Shown piece by piece: positions 21,118-31,861 of a stretch of DNA of 41,683 bases (position 1 is its first letter; each line of letters begins with the position of its first letter). Under the pieces are notes generated by a model that was not told the DNA's origin, ran no database searches, and saw nothing but the letters and a program-made list of their open reading frames with translations. Source of the stretch: Chara braunii. Taxonomy: Eukaryota; Streptophyta; Charophyceae; Charales; Characeae. The position numbers were made by a program, and so were the translations under genes. Where the stretch lies: positions 2,172,008-2,213,690 of the forward strand of contig BFEA01000092.1 in assembly GCA_003427395.1 (NCBI GenBank). The letters run 5' to 3'.

Positions 21118-21411
21118 CTTTACTAGGCTACCAGCCGGGCCGCCCGGGTCCCGGGTGGCCAGCCCGTGCAAGGACAAGGGAGGGTCCCAGCAAAAAAACA
21201 AAAAATCTCAAAAATCCGCAAAAAAACTATGTTATGCAGAAAAATAAACTGAACAACTTTTGCCTCAGGGTCACATCAAAATTCTTTACCAAATTTAAAA
21301 TATAAAATAAAAATTTAAAATATTTTTTATTTTTTTTATTTTTTTTATTTTTTAAATCTTTTTGGCCCGGCCGGGCAAGTGACCCCGGGCCACTCTGGTA
21401 GCCTAGGAAAT
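21118..21411. mobile_element. hAT-like MITE inserted in PLE2
   Basis: About 290 bases present here but missing from the otherwise matching minus-strand PLE2 copy near 29175. The ends are inverted repeats: CTAGGCTACCAG on the left and CTGGTAGCCTAG on the right, followed inward by GC-rich CCGGGC-type sequence, with an AT-rich middle. The flanks show an 8-bp near-duplication, GAACTTTA / GAAATTTA (7 of 8), and the empty copy has a single AAAATTTA-like site. An 8-bp duplication is the hAT hallmark. No transposase is present. Confidence 0.65.
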
Positions 21412-22434
21412 TTATGAATTTTTTAGTACAGTGTATTTTGGAATTTTTTCTTTTTTTAATTTTGAATTTATTGAATTTCTGGAAAGGTCATATGGGTGTG
21501 TGAGCTATCGAGAAATAGGCGAAAGTCTAGGTAGGTAGGTAGGCATCTTAGAATAGTCGCGGAACCCATCGGTGAAACCGTTTGGTGTATATATACGGTT
21601 TTTTTCAAATGTACACTAATGAAATGAAAGCTTTTGTGTCGAAGCTCTCCGGTTTGATGAAGCCCATCGGTGAAATTGTATGGCTTATATAGACGGATTT
21701 CAATGTACACTAATGAAAAGAAAAGTTTTTTGAATCGAAGTTCTCCCGGACGATTTGTCATACGAAGTCAGAAGTATACTCCGAGTTTCCCAGTACTATT
21801 TGTGAACGTGACATGTGAGAACAGAAAAGGTGGTGACTTGCCAAGTATATAAATTTGGAGACTGTACAAGCTTCCGTTCTGTTTGGCGGATGCACGGGAG
21901 CAAGGATGGCACCGGGAATACAGAAAATACACCGTATGGGAGCACTGATGAGATGGAGGATAGCGGGAATAGATGGAGGTATCTGGTTTGGGTGGTTCGA
22001 GGTGAAGCGAGTAGACCAGGAGCCATAATTAAGACCGATCCGAAGTAGGCACAACGACATGGAAGGTAAGGCATTTTGTTTGCACGGGAATCAGGGATGT
22101 AGGGGACATGAAAGGAAGGGATGGGCATGTGAGGTGGGACCGAAAGGAGGGAGGCAGGATTTGGGTAAATCGATACAAGAAGTTAGAGGGGTTGACTCGT
22201 TTGTGTGGTTCGAAGATTAGAAGTATATCGAGAAATCCGTTAGGAACATAGGTGTAGGATAGAAATAGGGGAAATCGACATCCATAGGATATAGGTGGTA
22301 GTACTGCGTTTTCTTCAGAAGGAAAGAGTGACGAGAATGACCGTTGTTTTTGAGTATTTATTATTTAAGCGGGTGTGAGAGACATTTTATCCTCACATCT
22401 ACATGATGAGTGCTTATTCGATTGGGGAAGCCCC

Positions 22435-22474
22435 CTGAAGACTTTGTTGTGATATGCCGGAAACAAAATGTGAC
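22435..22474 (+). ncRNA. Degenerate hammerhead-like core, PLE2 (+ copy)
   Basis: CTGAAGA at 22435 and GAAAC at 22460 correspond to the better-preserved core on the minus strand at 28181-28220, but bases around GAAAC are missing and the cleavage triplet is altered. Probably inactive. Confidence 0.3.
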
Positions 22475-22566
22475 GGGCCGATGCGTACTCAAGAGAAGAT
22501 GTTGTTTATGTTGTTGAGTGGATTTATGAGCATTGAGCATCTTCATCGAATTCTCCTTGAATCTCT

Positions 22567-22869
22567 GTGAGCGTGGAAACCGACGTGTTTAGACAGTGGA
22601 TCGGTGGCTGCAGTGTTTTGAGTGTGGCGTTAGCTTGCTAATGCGTTTTGAGACCTCGAGTGTGGCTGTCTTCGAGGTGGTGGAAATAGGCATGATCAAG
22701 GGGAGGTCGAGGAAACTACTTAGCTTGGGATGTATGGTGGTGATCATCCTCGGTAGTGTTGCGTGGATTCAAGGGCCTAAGGATAAGAGTGAAGCAGGCA
22801 GTTGCAGATTTAGTTTACATATTTTCGTCACTGCAAGTTATCTAGAGAAGACGTAAGCAGGGATGTCGA
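22567..22869. other. Stretch between PLE2 and LINE2
   Basis: Not assigned. An open frame around 22596-22856 reads through a hydrophobic segment with no recognised domain. It may be diverged LINE2 ORF1 N-terminal sequence. Confidence 0.3.
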
Positions 22870-24999
22870 CTAGAAACGTTAGAGATATAGAAGTCGAGCA
22901 TCGGTGGATTCACCAAGTACTTCTGGATTCAGTTCGATGGAATACGGGAGGGGCTGCACGGGGCAATCAAGGCAAGATTGCAGGAGGAGTACGGCCAATT
23001 TCCGATCGTGGATTGGATCACACCTACTCCGGACTTCCTAGTACGACAGCATGATACCATGATGGCATGCCTAAACACCCAGGGCGCAGTCTCACCGCAA
23101 TTACTAGAAATCTGACACTTTGCAGTCAGGGACCAAATAGTGAAGGTTGTAGTCTCCACCAAAAGCAACCCGCTGTGCTTCAAATGCAGACGGAGAGGGC
23201 ACATGGGAACAGACCCAAGGTGCCCAAAGAATGCAGACTCAGCAAGAAACAGGCCTTTGAAACCAACCAGCCTCGAGGAGGCCGAGGGAGAACCAGGCTT
23301 CTGGTTTGTCAGGGATGCTAAGTACATAGGATGGGTCTTTAATGACAACCTAGAGACCCCAGACTGGGTATGGGTCATGGATTGGGAACCAACCCAAAAA
23401 CCAGACATCTACCCCCCATCTGACAGCAGTTGGCAGACCAAGAAGATCGGCAACAAGTCCACCAAGATTTTCACAACGGGTCAGATCTTAAACAAAGAAA
23501 GGGTGCAAGAAGAGAGGAGGTTAAGGGACCTCCAAATGGACCTGGACGAAACGGGGGAACTGACAGAAAGGAACTGGTTGGAAACGGTAAAAGAAGGGAA
23601 GAAGAAAGGAACGCAGATGGGTACAACAGCAAACGGCACACCAGACAGCACGGTGGTGCAATACACACGCAAGGGGAACTCAAGAGCGGGCCAAGAAAAG
23701 GAAGCCACTGCAGAGAGCGGAGAGGCGCAAGGGCAGGATGTGGAGATGTTCGAGGACAGAAGAAGTGGGACAAAGAGAAAAGGGGGGGAAATCACCATAG
23801 AATAACCCATCAGAAGAAAAGTTGCAGAAGACTACTATTATGGGCAAGAAGAAGAGGAATGGGAAAACAGACTCATCGAGGAAATCAGGGAATACATTCA
23901 AACAATGAAGGCACAGAGGGCAAGTATGTTTGAATTGCATATGGCCTACGTGAGAGAGGAAGTGAAGGCAAGGGTGGAGGAGATCCCACTCACAACAAAC
24001 CCATATGAGCCACTCGAGGAGGAAGAGGAAATGACAAAATATTATGCCCAACAATACTGCCGAATTAAGAGAGACCGATCAAAGGTGCAAAAGAGAGGAC
24101 AGGGGAACGAGGGTCAACGAGCAAAAGGAGAATGGAGAGAGGACAGATACAGGATGCCCGAACTGCCAGAGACCTACAACAAAAAAGGGGAGGAGGAGAG
24201 GAAGAAGGGAAATCAAAAGAGAGAGAACGTGAAGGAAAGCAGGGAACAAAGGGGGAACACCAAGGGGCAAAGGGAAGAGGGAAGGAAGGAGAACAACCCA
24301 GGAGAACAGCAAGATCAAGAAGAGCAGAGCAATGAAAAGGAAACGTTGATGCTGCAGTCTGCAGTGTTGGAAGCACATATCCAAAGGTTGTCGGACCTGA
24401 ATGAGGAAATGAGATTGACAACAATCACAGTGGGCTCCTTAAACGACTGCAGGCAGGCGGAATTATGGAACAAGACCGTATCAACAAGCAAGATGCTGTT
24501 ACCCTCAAGAACGATCTTGGCCATGATGTTTGACGTGCAGACAGAGGACTGGCAGATCGCAACAGCAACTAACTTCGCTCTCCCCAGATTGGAAAAGGGC
24601 CAAAGTATAGAGGAGAGGCTTGCATCTACGGTCTCTGAAAAGGAACCAGTCAAAGTTGGGGTGTTGGGGGAAACGCTGAGGGTACCCACCATGAATGGGA
24701 GGGGGACTGAAAGCAAGGAGGAAACCTTAGATGTAAGACCAGTGGTAGCCATATACAGCCCAAGGTCTTCCTTAAAAAGCAACCTGCAATGGCGTCCTTG
24801 GTGGAAAATCTCACAGCTACCATACACAGCCCTTGGCACAAGTGCATTGCCGCCGGAACTACCAGCGGCAAGCCTGGCAATCACCTTCGCCCAGAAAATC
24901 CACAGGATGGGACAAAGAGAGCTGGGAGACAGGCTGCAGGATCTGCAGGAGGTGGGAGAGGGGGCAACCTTGCGAATGATGTCCACACCATCCCCTTGA
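22870..24999 (+). pseudogene. LINE2 ORF1: nucleic-acid-binding protein with zinc knuckle
   Basis: The segment 22930-23130 reads FDGIREGLHGAIKARL through TPTPDFLVRQHDTM, matching LINE1 ORF1, with one stop near 23120. The frame 23140-23805 contains a CCHC knuckle CFKCRRRGHMGTDPRC (23175-23223, with six instead of four residues before the last Cys). WFVRDAKYIGWVFNDNL follows, then a Lys/Glu-rich region. A stop at 23804 separates it from a second long frame (to 24999), a coiled coil rich in E, K, Q and R followed by a conserved C-terminal part (LLPSRTILAMMFDVQ) shared with LINE1 7370-7780. Apart from two stops it is well preserved. In the family this protein coats the element RNA. Confidence 0.75.
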
Positions 25000-25043
25000 A
25001 TTAAGCTAGATCAGCTAAACAGGTTAGGCTGGAACTTTGAACC

Positions 25044-26868
25044 ATGGACGGGGGGGGTGAGCAAAATGAGGGAGGAGAGAAGGAGCATCACAGAGCAAAG
25101 AAAAAAGCGGAGCTAGATATAAGATCATGGAACATACATGGGATGGCCACCCTTTTGTTGACACCGACAAAATGGTTCAGTTTAACAGCTAACCTCAAAT
25201 GGTTTGACGACAACCCACTGGACATAGTCTGCATACAAGAAACACACCTAACCAACTCCGATGAGCATAAAGCCATACAGGACGAAATAGAGAGAAGATT
25301 GAGGTACGTATGGAGAGCAAAATGGGTAAGTAGCCCCTGCTCAGCATCGGCGGGAGTGCTAATTCTCTTCCACGGAAAATCCAAAGCATTACAGCATTTA
25401 CAAATAAGCCAAGTAACCAAGGATATCGAGGGAGGCAGGTGGATTAGGATAGATTTCAGCTACAGACAGGAAGAAATAATACTACTAAACATATACGCCC
25501 CAAACACTAACGCCCAAAGAAAGGAATCAATGGAGGTCATCAAACAAGAATGCCCGAACCACCGGCATACCATAGCAGTGGGAGAGTGGAATGCTACAGT
25601 AGACCCACTCCTTGACAGAATATCCCATGTCAGGGAAGGGTATGATGAAGCGGAAACCCACATAATGCTAGACTTTATCAACGAGAAGGAACTAATAGAC
25701 CCGTTCAGGACAAGATACCCAGATGCCAAGAGATTCACGTGCACAAGGAGGACACAACAGGGGAGAACATCATTCTCTAGGATAGACTACTTCTTGATCT
25801 CAGAATCACTATCAGGGATTGTACTAGCTTCGACAGTCTTCAGAGCCCCCTTCTACGAGGGCTTTGATCACAAGCAAATAGGACTCATATTGAACTTTGG
25901 CCTAGATAACGCTGCAGGCCAGGGATTCTACAAAGTCAACAACTCCTTACTAAAGCTAGAGGGTTTCAGAAGGGTGGTTAGACAAACATGGGAAGACTAC
26001 ACTCAACAAATGCAAGGGGAGGACACAGTCTCAAATTTCGGAAAAGCCCTACAGCACGTAAGCAAGGAATTAAGCAAGGAGTCAAGAAACGAAGCCAAAA
26101 GAAGAAGGGAAAGGCAAGAGCTCCTTGAGTCCATAGTAGAAACAGCAGAATATAACTTAACCCGCAACCCAGGCTCTCCAATGTACGAAAACTTACTCTC
26201 TTCGGCAAAAGAAGAATTGGCCCAATGGGCAGACTGGAAGAGAAGGGGCCTGAGCATCAGAGCAAGGATAAAAGACTGGGAGAGTAACGAATCAATGACA
26301 AAGTTCTTTTTCCAAAGAATCAAATCCAACTGCAGAAACAACAGGATCCTAGAACAAAGGGATGAAGGGGGAACCCTAAAAAACCAACAGAAAGGACTCC
26401 TACAAATAGCCACTAACTTCTACAAAAAATTATATACATCACAGTCAACAGGAGAAAATAGTGGAGCTATCAGGAGGGCGAGGGAAAAGTTCCTGAGACA
26501 CCTTGACACCTGCATCAAACCAGAAGCAGCAGCATACTTAGACAAAGACCTCTCAGTAGCAGAAGTCCATGGAGCACTCAACTCCATGCAACCACACAAG
26601 GTCCCAGGCATCGACGGGCTAACGAAAGAATTTTGGCAGGAACACTGGCCTATGCTAGGGAGGGATCTCCTACGATTTTACCAGGAAGCATATAAGAGAG
26701 GGACATTAGGAGAAGACATCAGCATGGGAGTAGTAACACTACTATACAAGAAAGGGGAAAGGCAGGACATAAGAAATTATAGGCCAATATCCTTACTAAC
26801 AGTAGCCTATAAAATAATAGCAAAGGTCCTAGCCAATAGAATAAGAAATATAACTGACAAATACCTAG
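25044..26868 (+). pseudogene. LINE2 ORF2: EEP endonuclease and RT, truncated in RT
   Basis: A continuous open frame of about 608 codons starts with ATG at 25044, 45 bases after the ORF1 stop. EEP endonuclease: WNIHG (residues 29-33), IQETHL (Glu66), LLNIYAPN, GEWN (180-183, in place of the usual GDWN/GDFN), SRIDYF (245-250) and DHKQ (275-278). RT fingers: KVPGIDGLTKEFW and NYRPISLLTVAYKIIAKVLA near the end. The LINE homology stops at about 26868, after NITDKYL and before RT motif A, so the polymerase aspartates are missing. The last 20 codons before the stop come from repeat E1. The nuclease part has no frame break and could be recent. Loss of the 3' half, opposite to the usual LINE 5' truncation, points to insertion or rearrangement. 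Confidence 0.85.
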
Positions 26869-26869
26869 T

Positions 26870-27540
26870 TGTAGGATGCCTGAAAGGTCAAGGTCGTAGC
26901 TGCTACTTACCTGAAGGGGCAAAGTCGTAGCTGCTACATCACCGAAAGGCCAAGTCAGAAGTTTCTAGAAGTGGCCTTTCGGAGTTAGCCTGCATACAAC
27001 AGAGGCAAGTGGTCAAGTGGTGTTAGACCACCTTGCTGAGTCAACAGTCCCAGCTAGTCAGTCCGGTCCTGTCCAGCAAGTACCGTCTGGGACTGTGTGC
27101 GCCTCGTGGGCCAAGGGATACAGGGCAGGCCAACGCAGCACAAAAGTCTAAATCAAGAGGCTGCGTCCAGCCATTCATTCATTCCTGCGGATGCCATGCG
27201 GAAGCGCTGCCTCAACAGCTTGTGCGAGGAGGTCTGCAGTACGCCCGAAGACGAAGTGGGCAGAGAAGTGTAGTGTAGCGACAGGGTAGTGGCAGCCATA
27301 GCTGCCATAGCTATAGTAGCGTGTGTGTGCGTGTCGCGTGTATGTACAATGTTGCGTGTGGGACATCCAGGGTGATCCAGAGTGCGAACAGTGAGTTGTG
27401 TGGGCGCCCAGACGCCATAGCCAGTGGAAGAGAACTCTTATCTGGTTACGATATCTTTGAGTACTGTGTGGGCGCATGTCGCCAGTTTGCTGAATCGCTG
27501 TTTGCATGCTTGACGAAGTGTGAAGTCGAGTCTGATTGTA
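26870..27540 (+). mobile_element. Repeat E, copy 1 (unclassified)
   Basis: About 670 bases that recur in inverted orientation at 37050-37790. The first part has short subrepeats containing GTCGTAGCTGCTAC. Later landmarks are CCACCTTGCTGAG, GCGGATGCCATGCGGAAGCG and GGGACATCCAGGGTGATCCAG. No protein domain is recognised. It interrupts LINE2 ORF2. Two inverted copies in one window indicate a dispersed, probably non-autonomous element, but no terminal inverted repeats or poly(A) were found. Confidence 0.65.
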
Positions 27541-28019
27541 GGAAGAAAATACTAGAAAACAACAGAAAAGAAAGGAAGGAAGGAAGAGGAAGGAAGAAAG
27601 GAAGCAAGGAAGGCAGAAAGAACGAAAGAAAGACAGAAAGAAAGAGAGAACGAAAGAGGAAGGAAGAAAGGAAGCAAGGAAGAAAGAAAGAAAGAACTAA
27701 AGAAAGAAAGACAAAGAAAGAGAGGAAGAAAGGTGGAATAAGAACGAAAGGAAGAAAGAAAAAAAGAAAGCAAGAAAGCAAGCAAGCAAGCTAGCAAGCT
27801 AGCAAGCAGAGCAAGAAAGCAAGAAAGAAAGCAAAAAGAACGCAAGCAAGCAAGAAAGAAAGAAAGAGAGAGTGAAAGACAGAGCGAAAGAGCAAAAGAA
27901 AGAGAGAAAGATCGAAAAAAAGAAAGTAACAAAGAAAGGAAAAAACAAAACAAAACAAAACAAAAGAAGGAAAACAAAGGAAGGAAGAAAGAAAAAAAAG
28001 CAAGCACGAAAGCAAGAAA

Positions 28020-28089
<70 letters not shown>
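27541..28089. repeat. Purine tract and (GA)n microsatellite
   Basis: Almost pure purine: GAAAG, GGAAG and GCAAG units to about 28020, then (GA)n to 28089. Lys/Arg/Glu-rich frames across it are artefacts. It ends exactly at the 3' end of the minus-strand PLE2. Confidence 0.95.
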
Positions 28090-28094
<5 letters not shown>

Positions 28095-28174
28095 TTCAAG
28101 GAGAATTCGATGAAGATGCTCAATGCTCATAAATCCACTCAACAACATAAACACCATCTTCTCTCAAGTACGCA

Positions 28175-28228
28175 TTGCCCGACGCGTTTCGTTGCCGGCG
28201 TATCACGACAAACTCTTCAGGGCGCTTC
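28175..28228 (-). ncRNA. Hammerhead ribozyme candidate in PLE2 3' region
   Basis: On the minus strand: CTGAAGA (28220-28214), a 23-base stem II region (G-C, U-A, U-A, G-C, G-U, C-G, G-C pairs with one bulged U), GAAAC (28190-28186), then GCGTC, giving a very short stem III and a GUC cleavage triplet (28183-28181), then GGGC. Tiny stem III helices are typical of PLE hammerheads. Stem I is only partly paired here. Self-cleavage would release unit-length PLE RNA; activity is not shown. Confidence 0.5.
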
Positions 28229-28439
28229 CCCAATCGGATAAGCACTCATCATGTAGATGTGAGGATACAATGTCTCTCACACCCACTTAAATACTCAAAA
28301 ACAGAAGTCATTCTCGTCAGTCTTTCCTTATGAAGAAGACGCAGTACTACCATTTATCTCCTATGGATGTCCATTTCCCCTATTTCTATCCTACACCTAC
28401 GTTCCTAACGGATTTCTCGATATACTTCTGATCTTCGAA

Positions 28440-28560
28440 CCGCACAAACGAGTCAACCCCTCTAACTTCTTGTATCGATTTACCCAAATCCTGCCTACCT
28501 CCTTTCGGTCAACCCCTCTAACTTCCTGTATCGATTTACCCATATCCCCTACATCCTTGA
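28440..28560. repeat. Tandem duplication in PLE2 3' region
   Basis: GTCAACCCCTCTAACTTC and TGTATCGATTTACCCA occur twice about 60-65 bases apart in this copy but once in the + copy. Confidence 0.7.
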
Positions 28561-29239
28561 TTCCCGCGATAATAGAATGCCTTACCTTCCATGTCACTGT
28601 GCCTACTTTGGATCGGTCTTAATGCGGTCTTAATGATGGCTCCTGGTCTACTTGCTTCACCTCAAACCACCCAAACCAGATACCTCCATCTATTCCTGCT
28701 ATCTTCCATCTCATTAGTGCTCCCATACGGTGTATTTTCTGTATTCCCGCTGCCATCCCTGCTCCAGTGCATCCGCCAAACAGAACGGAAGCTTATACAG
28801 TCTCCAAATTTATATACTTAGCAAGTCACCACCTTTTGTTCTCACATGTCTCGTTCACAAATAGTACCGGGAAACTCGGAGTATTCTTCTGACTTCATAT
28901 GACAAATCGTCCAGGAGAACTTCGATTCCAATCTTTTCATTAGTGTACATTGAAATCCGTCTATATAAGCCAAACGATTTCATCGATGGGCTTCAGCAAA
29001 TGGGGGAGCTTCAACACAAAAGCTCTCATTTCATAAGTGTACATATGGAAAAACCCGTCTATATACGCCAAACGGTTTCACCGATGTGTTTTCGTGACTA
29101 TTCTAAGATGCCTACCTACCTAGACTTTTGCATATTTCTCGATAGCTCACACACCCATAAAAAATTCATAAATTTTAAAATTCCGGGGTACATCCTGGAG
29201 AGAGTATCCCCCCAGGGACATCCAAAAATTTTAGCAAAC

Positions 29240-30410
29240 TTTGCTAAAGCAACGAGAGAGACCTCCGGGGGATATCCACGGAGGCGTGTTTCCCGCATAA
29301 CCGCTGAAATGGCGGTCGTAGTTGCTCCGTTCAAGGTCGAAGCCCCATGCACACGTATCATACTTGCAAAACGTGTGGCTTTCTTTGCCAATTTCCTGGA
29401 ATACGAGCTAAAATCCTGCAGTGAATGGATCTTGATATATCCGGATGTCGACAAATGCCATTGGTTCCTCGTTCTTGGGAAGATGTGAATCCTGACTTGT
29501 GCAGGTTCAACCATCATGCGTGCTCCAAGAATTCAAATGCATTAGCTCCCTCATCCTTGCGGACCAGGTTCAGACTCCGATCATAGCTCCTTTCAAACCG
29601 ATCCAGGATGCATTCAGCTTTTAAGTCCTGATTCCGTGTCACCCATCTTGCACGATACGATCAACACAACATGGTCAATCAATCTCATTCCTTTAACGAG
29701 ATTCTGATCCACCCTTAGAGAGGCAAGGAACATTGCCTTCGATCTGGCACATACAAAGCAGGCAAGAGCAGGGCTGGAATTCCTCCCCATGGGGACCCCA
29801 AACTCCTGTTTCAGTATCTCTCCCGCACATTTTATGTACATATTTTCCAGTTCAAACTTGGCGGTGTTCATAATCAGATCAAAATCAAGAAGTACGAAGC
29901 CCTCGCTTTTTCTTCTATTAATCGCCATCATACACATTCTCCCCCTAATACTCACTCTTACACCCAACTTCCTTCTTCGACGATGGAAATCAGTAACCCA
30001 TCTAACTGCGTTCATCACGCTTTCGTGCGACAGTCTGGTGAACATATCTTTGACATCATAGCTTCTAGCTACAGCCTCATCACCGACCCTTCTCAATTCT
30101 TCCTGAATACATTCAGACTGCTTCCGCAGATCGTCTATACACCGAAGATCGAAGTGCTTCTTATCCCCGATCCCAAACAACATGAATCTCACGGCCCGTC
30201 CTACCCTCGAACTAGCTAGTCGGGCCGGATTTTCCCTAGCTGGGGAGATTGGTCTCCACTTATCTCATTCTTTATCCTTCGTAAAACGTAAGCCTGTCCC
30301 ACCTCCCCTCCTTTACCCCATGCCGCCACCTTTTTTAGTCCTCCCTGGTCGTACTTTTCATTCCACAAATAATTGATGCCTCGGTCTTCATTCCACCTTT
30401 TTTAGTCCTC
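29240..30410 (-). pseudogene. PLE2 reverse transcriptase, palm and thumb
   Basis: Minus-strand reading, in several frames. INYLWNEKYDQGG (from 30390) and DKWRPISPARENP (about 30260) form the fingers. SYDVKDMFTRL is motif A with both aspartates. GVPMGRNSSPALACF is motif B. RLIDHVVLIV is motif C, where the second catalytic Asp has become His. Then come ILDRFERSYDRSLNLVRKDEG and the thumb with IKIHSLQDFSSY and LAKFAK. These align by eye with PLE1 motif for motif. A stop before DKWRP and frameshifts near 29510-29600 also break it. It is inactive. Confidence 0.8.
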
Positions 30411-30474
30411 CCTAGTATGGGACTAAGGCTCGGCGCGCCGCTTTTACACTCGGCATTTAACGAGGAATTGGACC

Positions 30475-30740
30475 CTCTATTTTCATTAATTTTAATAGCA
30501 AAAGTAAAACTGAAGAAAAAAATTAGAAATAATAAAAAGGAGGAAAATGATGAATTAATTGCTATTTGATTAAGTTTTATCGGAATTCATCCTTGACGAA
30601 ACTATTCTCTATTTTCTTTAATTCTAATAGTAGAATTAATAAGTCCGCGAAAGAAATGAAAATAATAAAAGAAGAGGAAACAAATGATTAATTGTTATTT
30701 GATTCATTTTTATCAGAATTTATTTTTGATGAAAATATAC
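30475..30740. repeat. AT-rich direct repeat, two diverged copies
   Basis: Two copies of about 130 bases, from CTCTATTTTC to GATGAAA-like sequence (30475-30603 and 30607-30735). They are about 75-80 percent AT and differ by many substitutions and small indels. They resemble organelle-like composition, but no gene was recognised. Confidence 0.7.
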
Positions 30741-31685
30741 CCCGTGATCGATGATCCGTGCGAGTTTCCGATGATTGTGGACCCATGTGTGATTTTCCCT
30801 GATTGATCTGATTACTGCCTTTGCATTAACCCGGGTGTATGGAGTGAGTGGTCCGATTTTCGGTTAAGGCAGCAGGTTGTACACCGGTTCGGAGCAGGTA
30901 TGGTACTCTGGTTCGGGGCAGGTTCGGAACTATTACGGGGCATCTACGTGGTACGGTATTCTGCATCCGGCAGGTATGGTGACGGTGCTTCTACGATATA
31001 GAATTTCAGGCTCGGCATTGGTATGGGATTGGTACGGGCAGGCGCAGTTCGAGGCAGCTATTTTCCGCTGGTATGGTTACCAGTGCGACGATGTATCACC
31101 GTGCCGAGGCGCGGCACCAAGGGCTTGATGAACCCTGCCTGTGCATGGCCTGTCTAAGATTAAACACTATGGCTGCTGGTTCGGAGTGGTGCTTTTATCG
31201 GTTCGGAACGAGAGAAGTATCCCGCAGTACCGCCGTCGACAACAGCGTTTTATGGGCCCTCGACAGCACTGGTTCTTTTTCAAAGGTCCTGTTTTCAGAC
31301 CGGTGGTTGGGACAGCGGCTGCGGATCGCCCTAGGGCTGTAACATGGGGCTGCAGGGGCCACAGGCCGGGTCTACTAGAGGCACCTGCTTGGTACCGAGA
31401 GGCGCAAGGCCGGTAAGGGTGCCGTGGGCCGGGCCAGGAGCTGGTGAGGACTGCAGTCCATATGGAATATAGCCATAGCAGGTGGATCGGAATAGGGGGG
31501 GTCATTCGGAGATTCGACAGTGGGAGACCAGGGCGAACGGGGCATTCGGGACGCAGGCGACCGGAGGGAACGCAGTGCACGGGCAGTGTGCGACGGCGAG
31601 CGCAGCGAACGTACCTGTTCGCGAAGCGCGGTGGTTCCCTGCTGCTCACGGTCAACGGTAGCTATGGCGGCAGTTTGTGTGTGTG

Positions 31686-31688
<3 letters not shown>

Positions 31689-31770
<82 letters not shown>
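31689..31770. repeat. (GA)n microsatellite
   Basis: About 40 GA units followed by a short GGA run. Confidence 0.97.
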
Positions 31771-31772
<2 letters not shown>

Positions 31773-31861
31773 GAGGAGGAGATTGAGCAGAGAGAGAGCG
31801 ACCCTGTTCGGGGAAAACGAGAAAACCCACGTTTCCCCTTACGTGCGCTGCGTGAGAAGGT

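Larger units (their letters stand above)
21042..22566 (+). mobile_element. PLE2, 3' fragment (+ copy)
   Basis: The fragment begins with the last codons of the PLE2 RT (LAKFAK) and continues through the 3' non-coding region. It is a clear inverted match to 28090-29245. Shared landmarks include GTCTAGGTAGGTAGG, ATCGGTGAAACCGTTTGG and the last bases CTCCTTGAATCTCT. It contains a roughly 97-bp internal repeat (about 21567-21660 and 21664-21750), a MITE (21118-21411) absent from the minus-strand copy, and a hammerhead-like core (22435-22474). It is 5'-truncated and non-coding. A CT microsatellite lies immediately upstream. Confidence 0.85.

Noticed and set aside
19893-21126. Very long + and - strand open frames across the pyrimidine tract and assembly gap
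   Set aside because: They exist only because simple repeats and N bases contain no stops. The protein would be low-complexity F/L/S with unknown residues.
21567-21750. Additional hammerhead cores in the ATCGGTGAAACCG repeats of PLE2
   Set aside because: TTGATGA and GAAA-like words occur, but no stem II pairing is possible in either copy.
27321-28157. Lys/Arg/Glu-rich (+) and Phe/Leu/Ser-rich (-) open frames
   Set aside because: Products of the purine tract and GA microsatellite; no domain.
30475-30740. Organelle gene with TGA read as Trp
   Set aside because: The + frame looks hydrophobic if TGA is read as Trp, but the two repeat copies disagree in frame and no known organelle protein is recognised.
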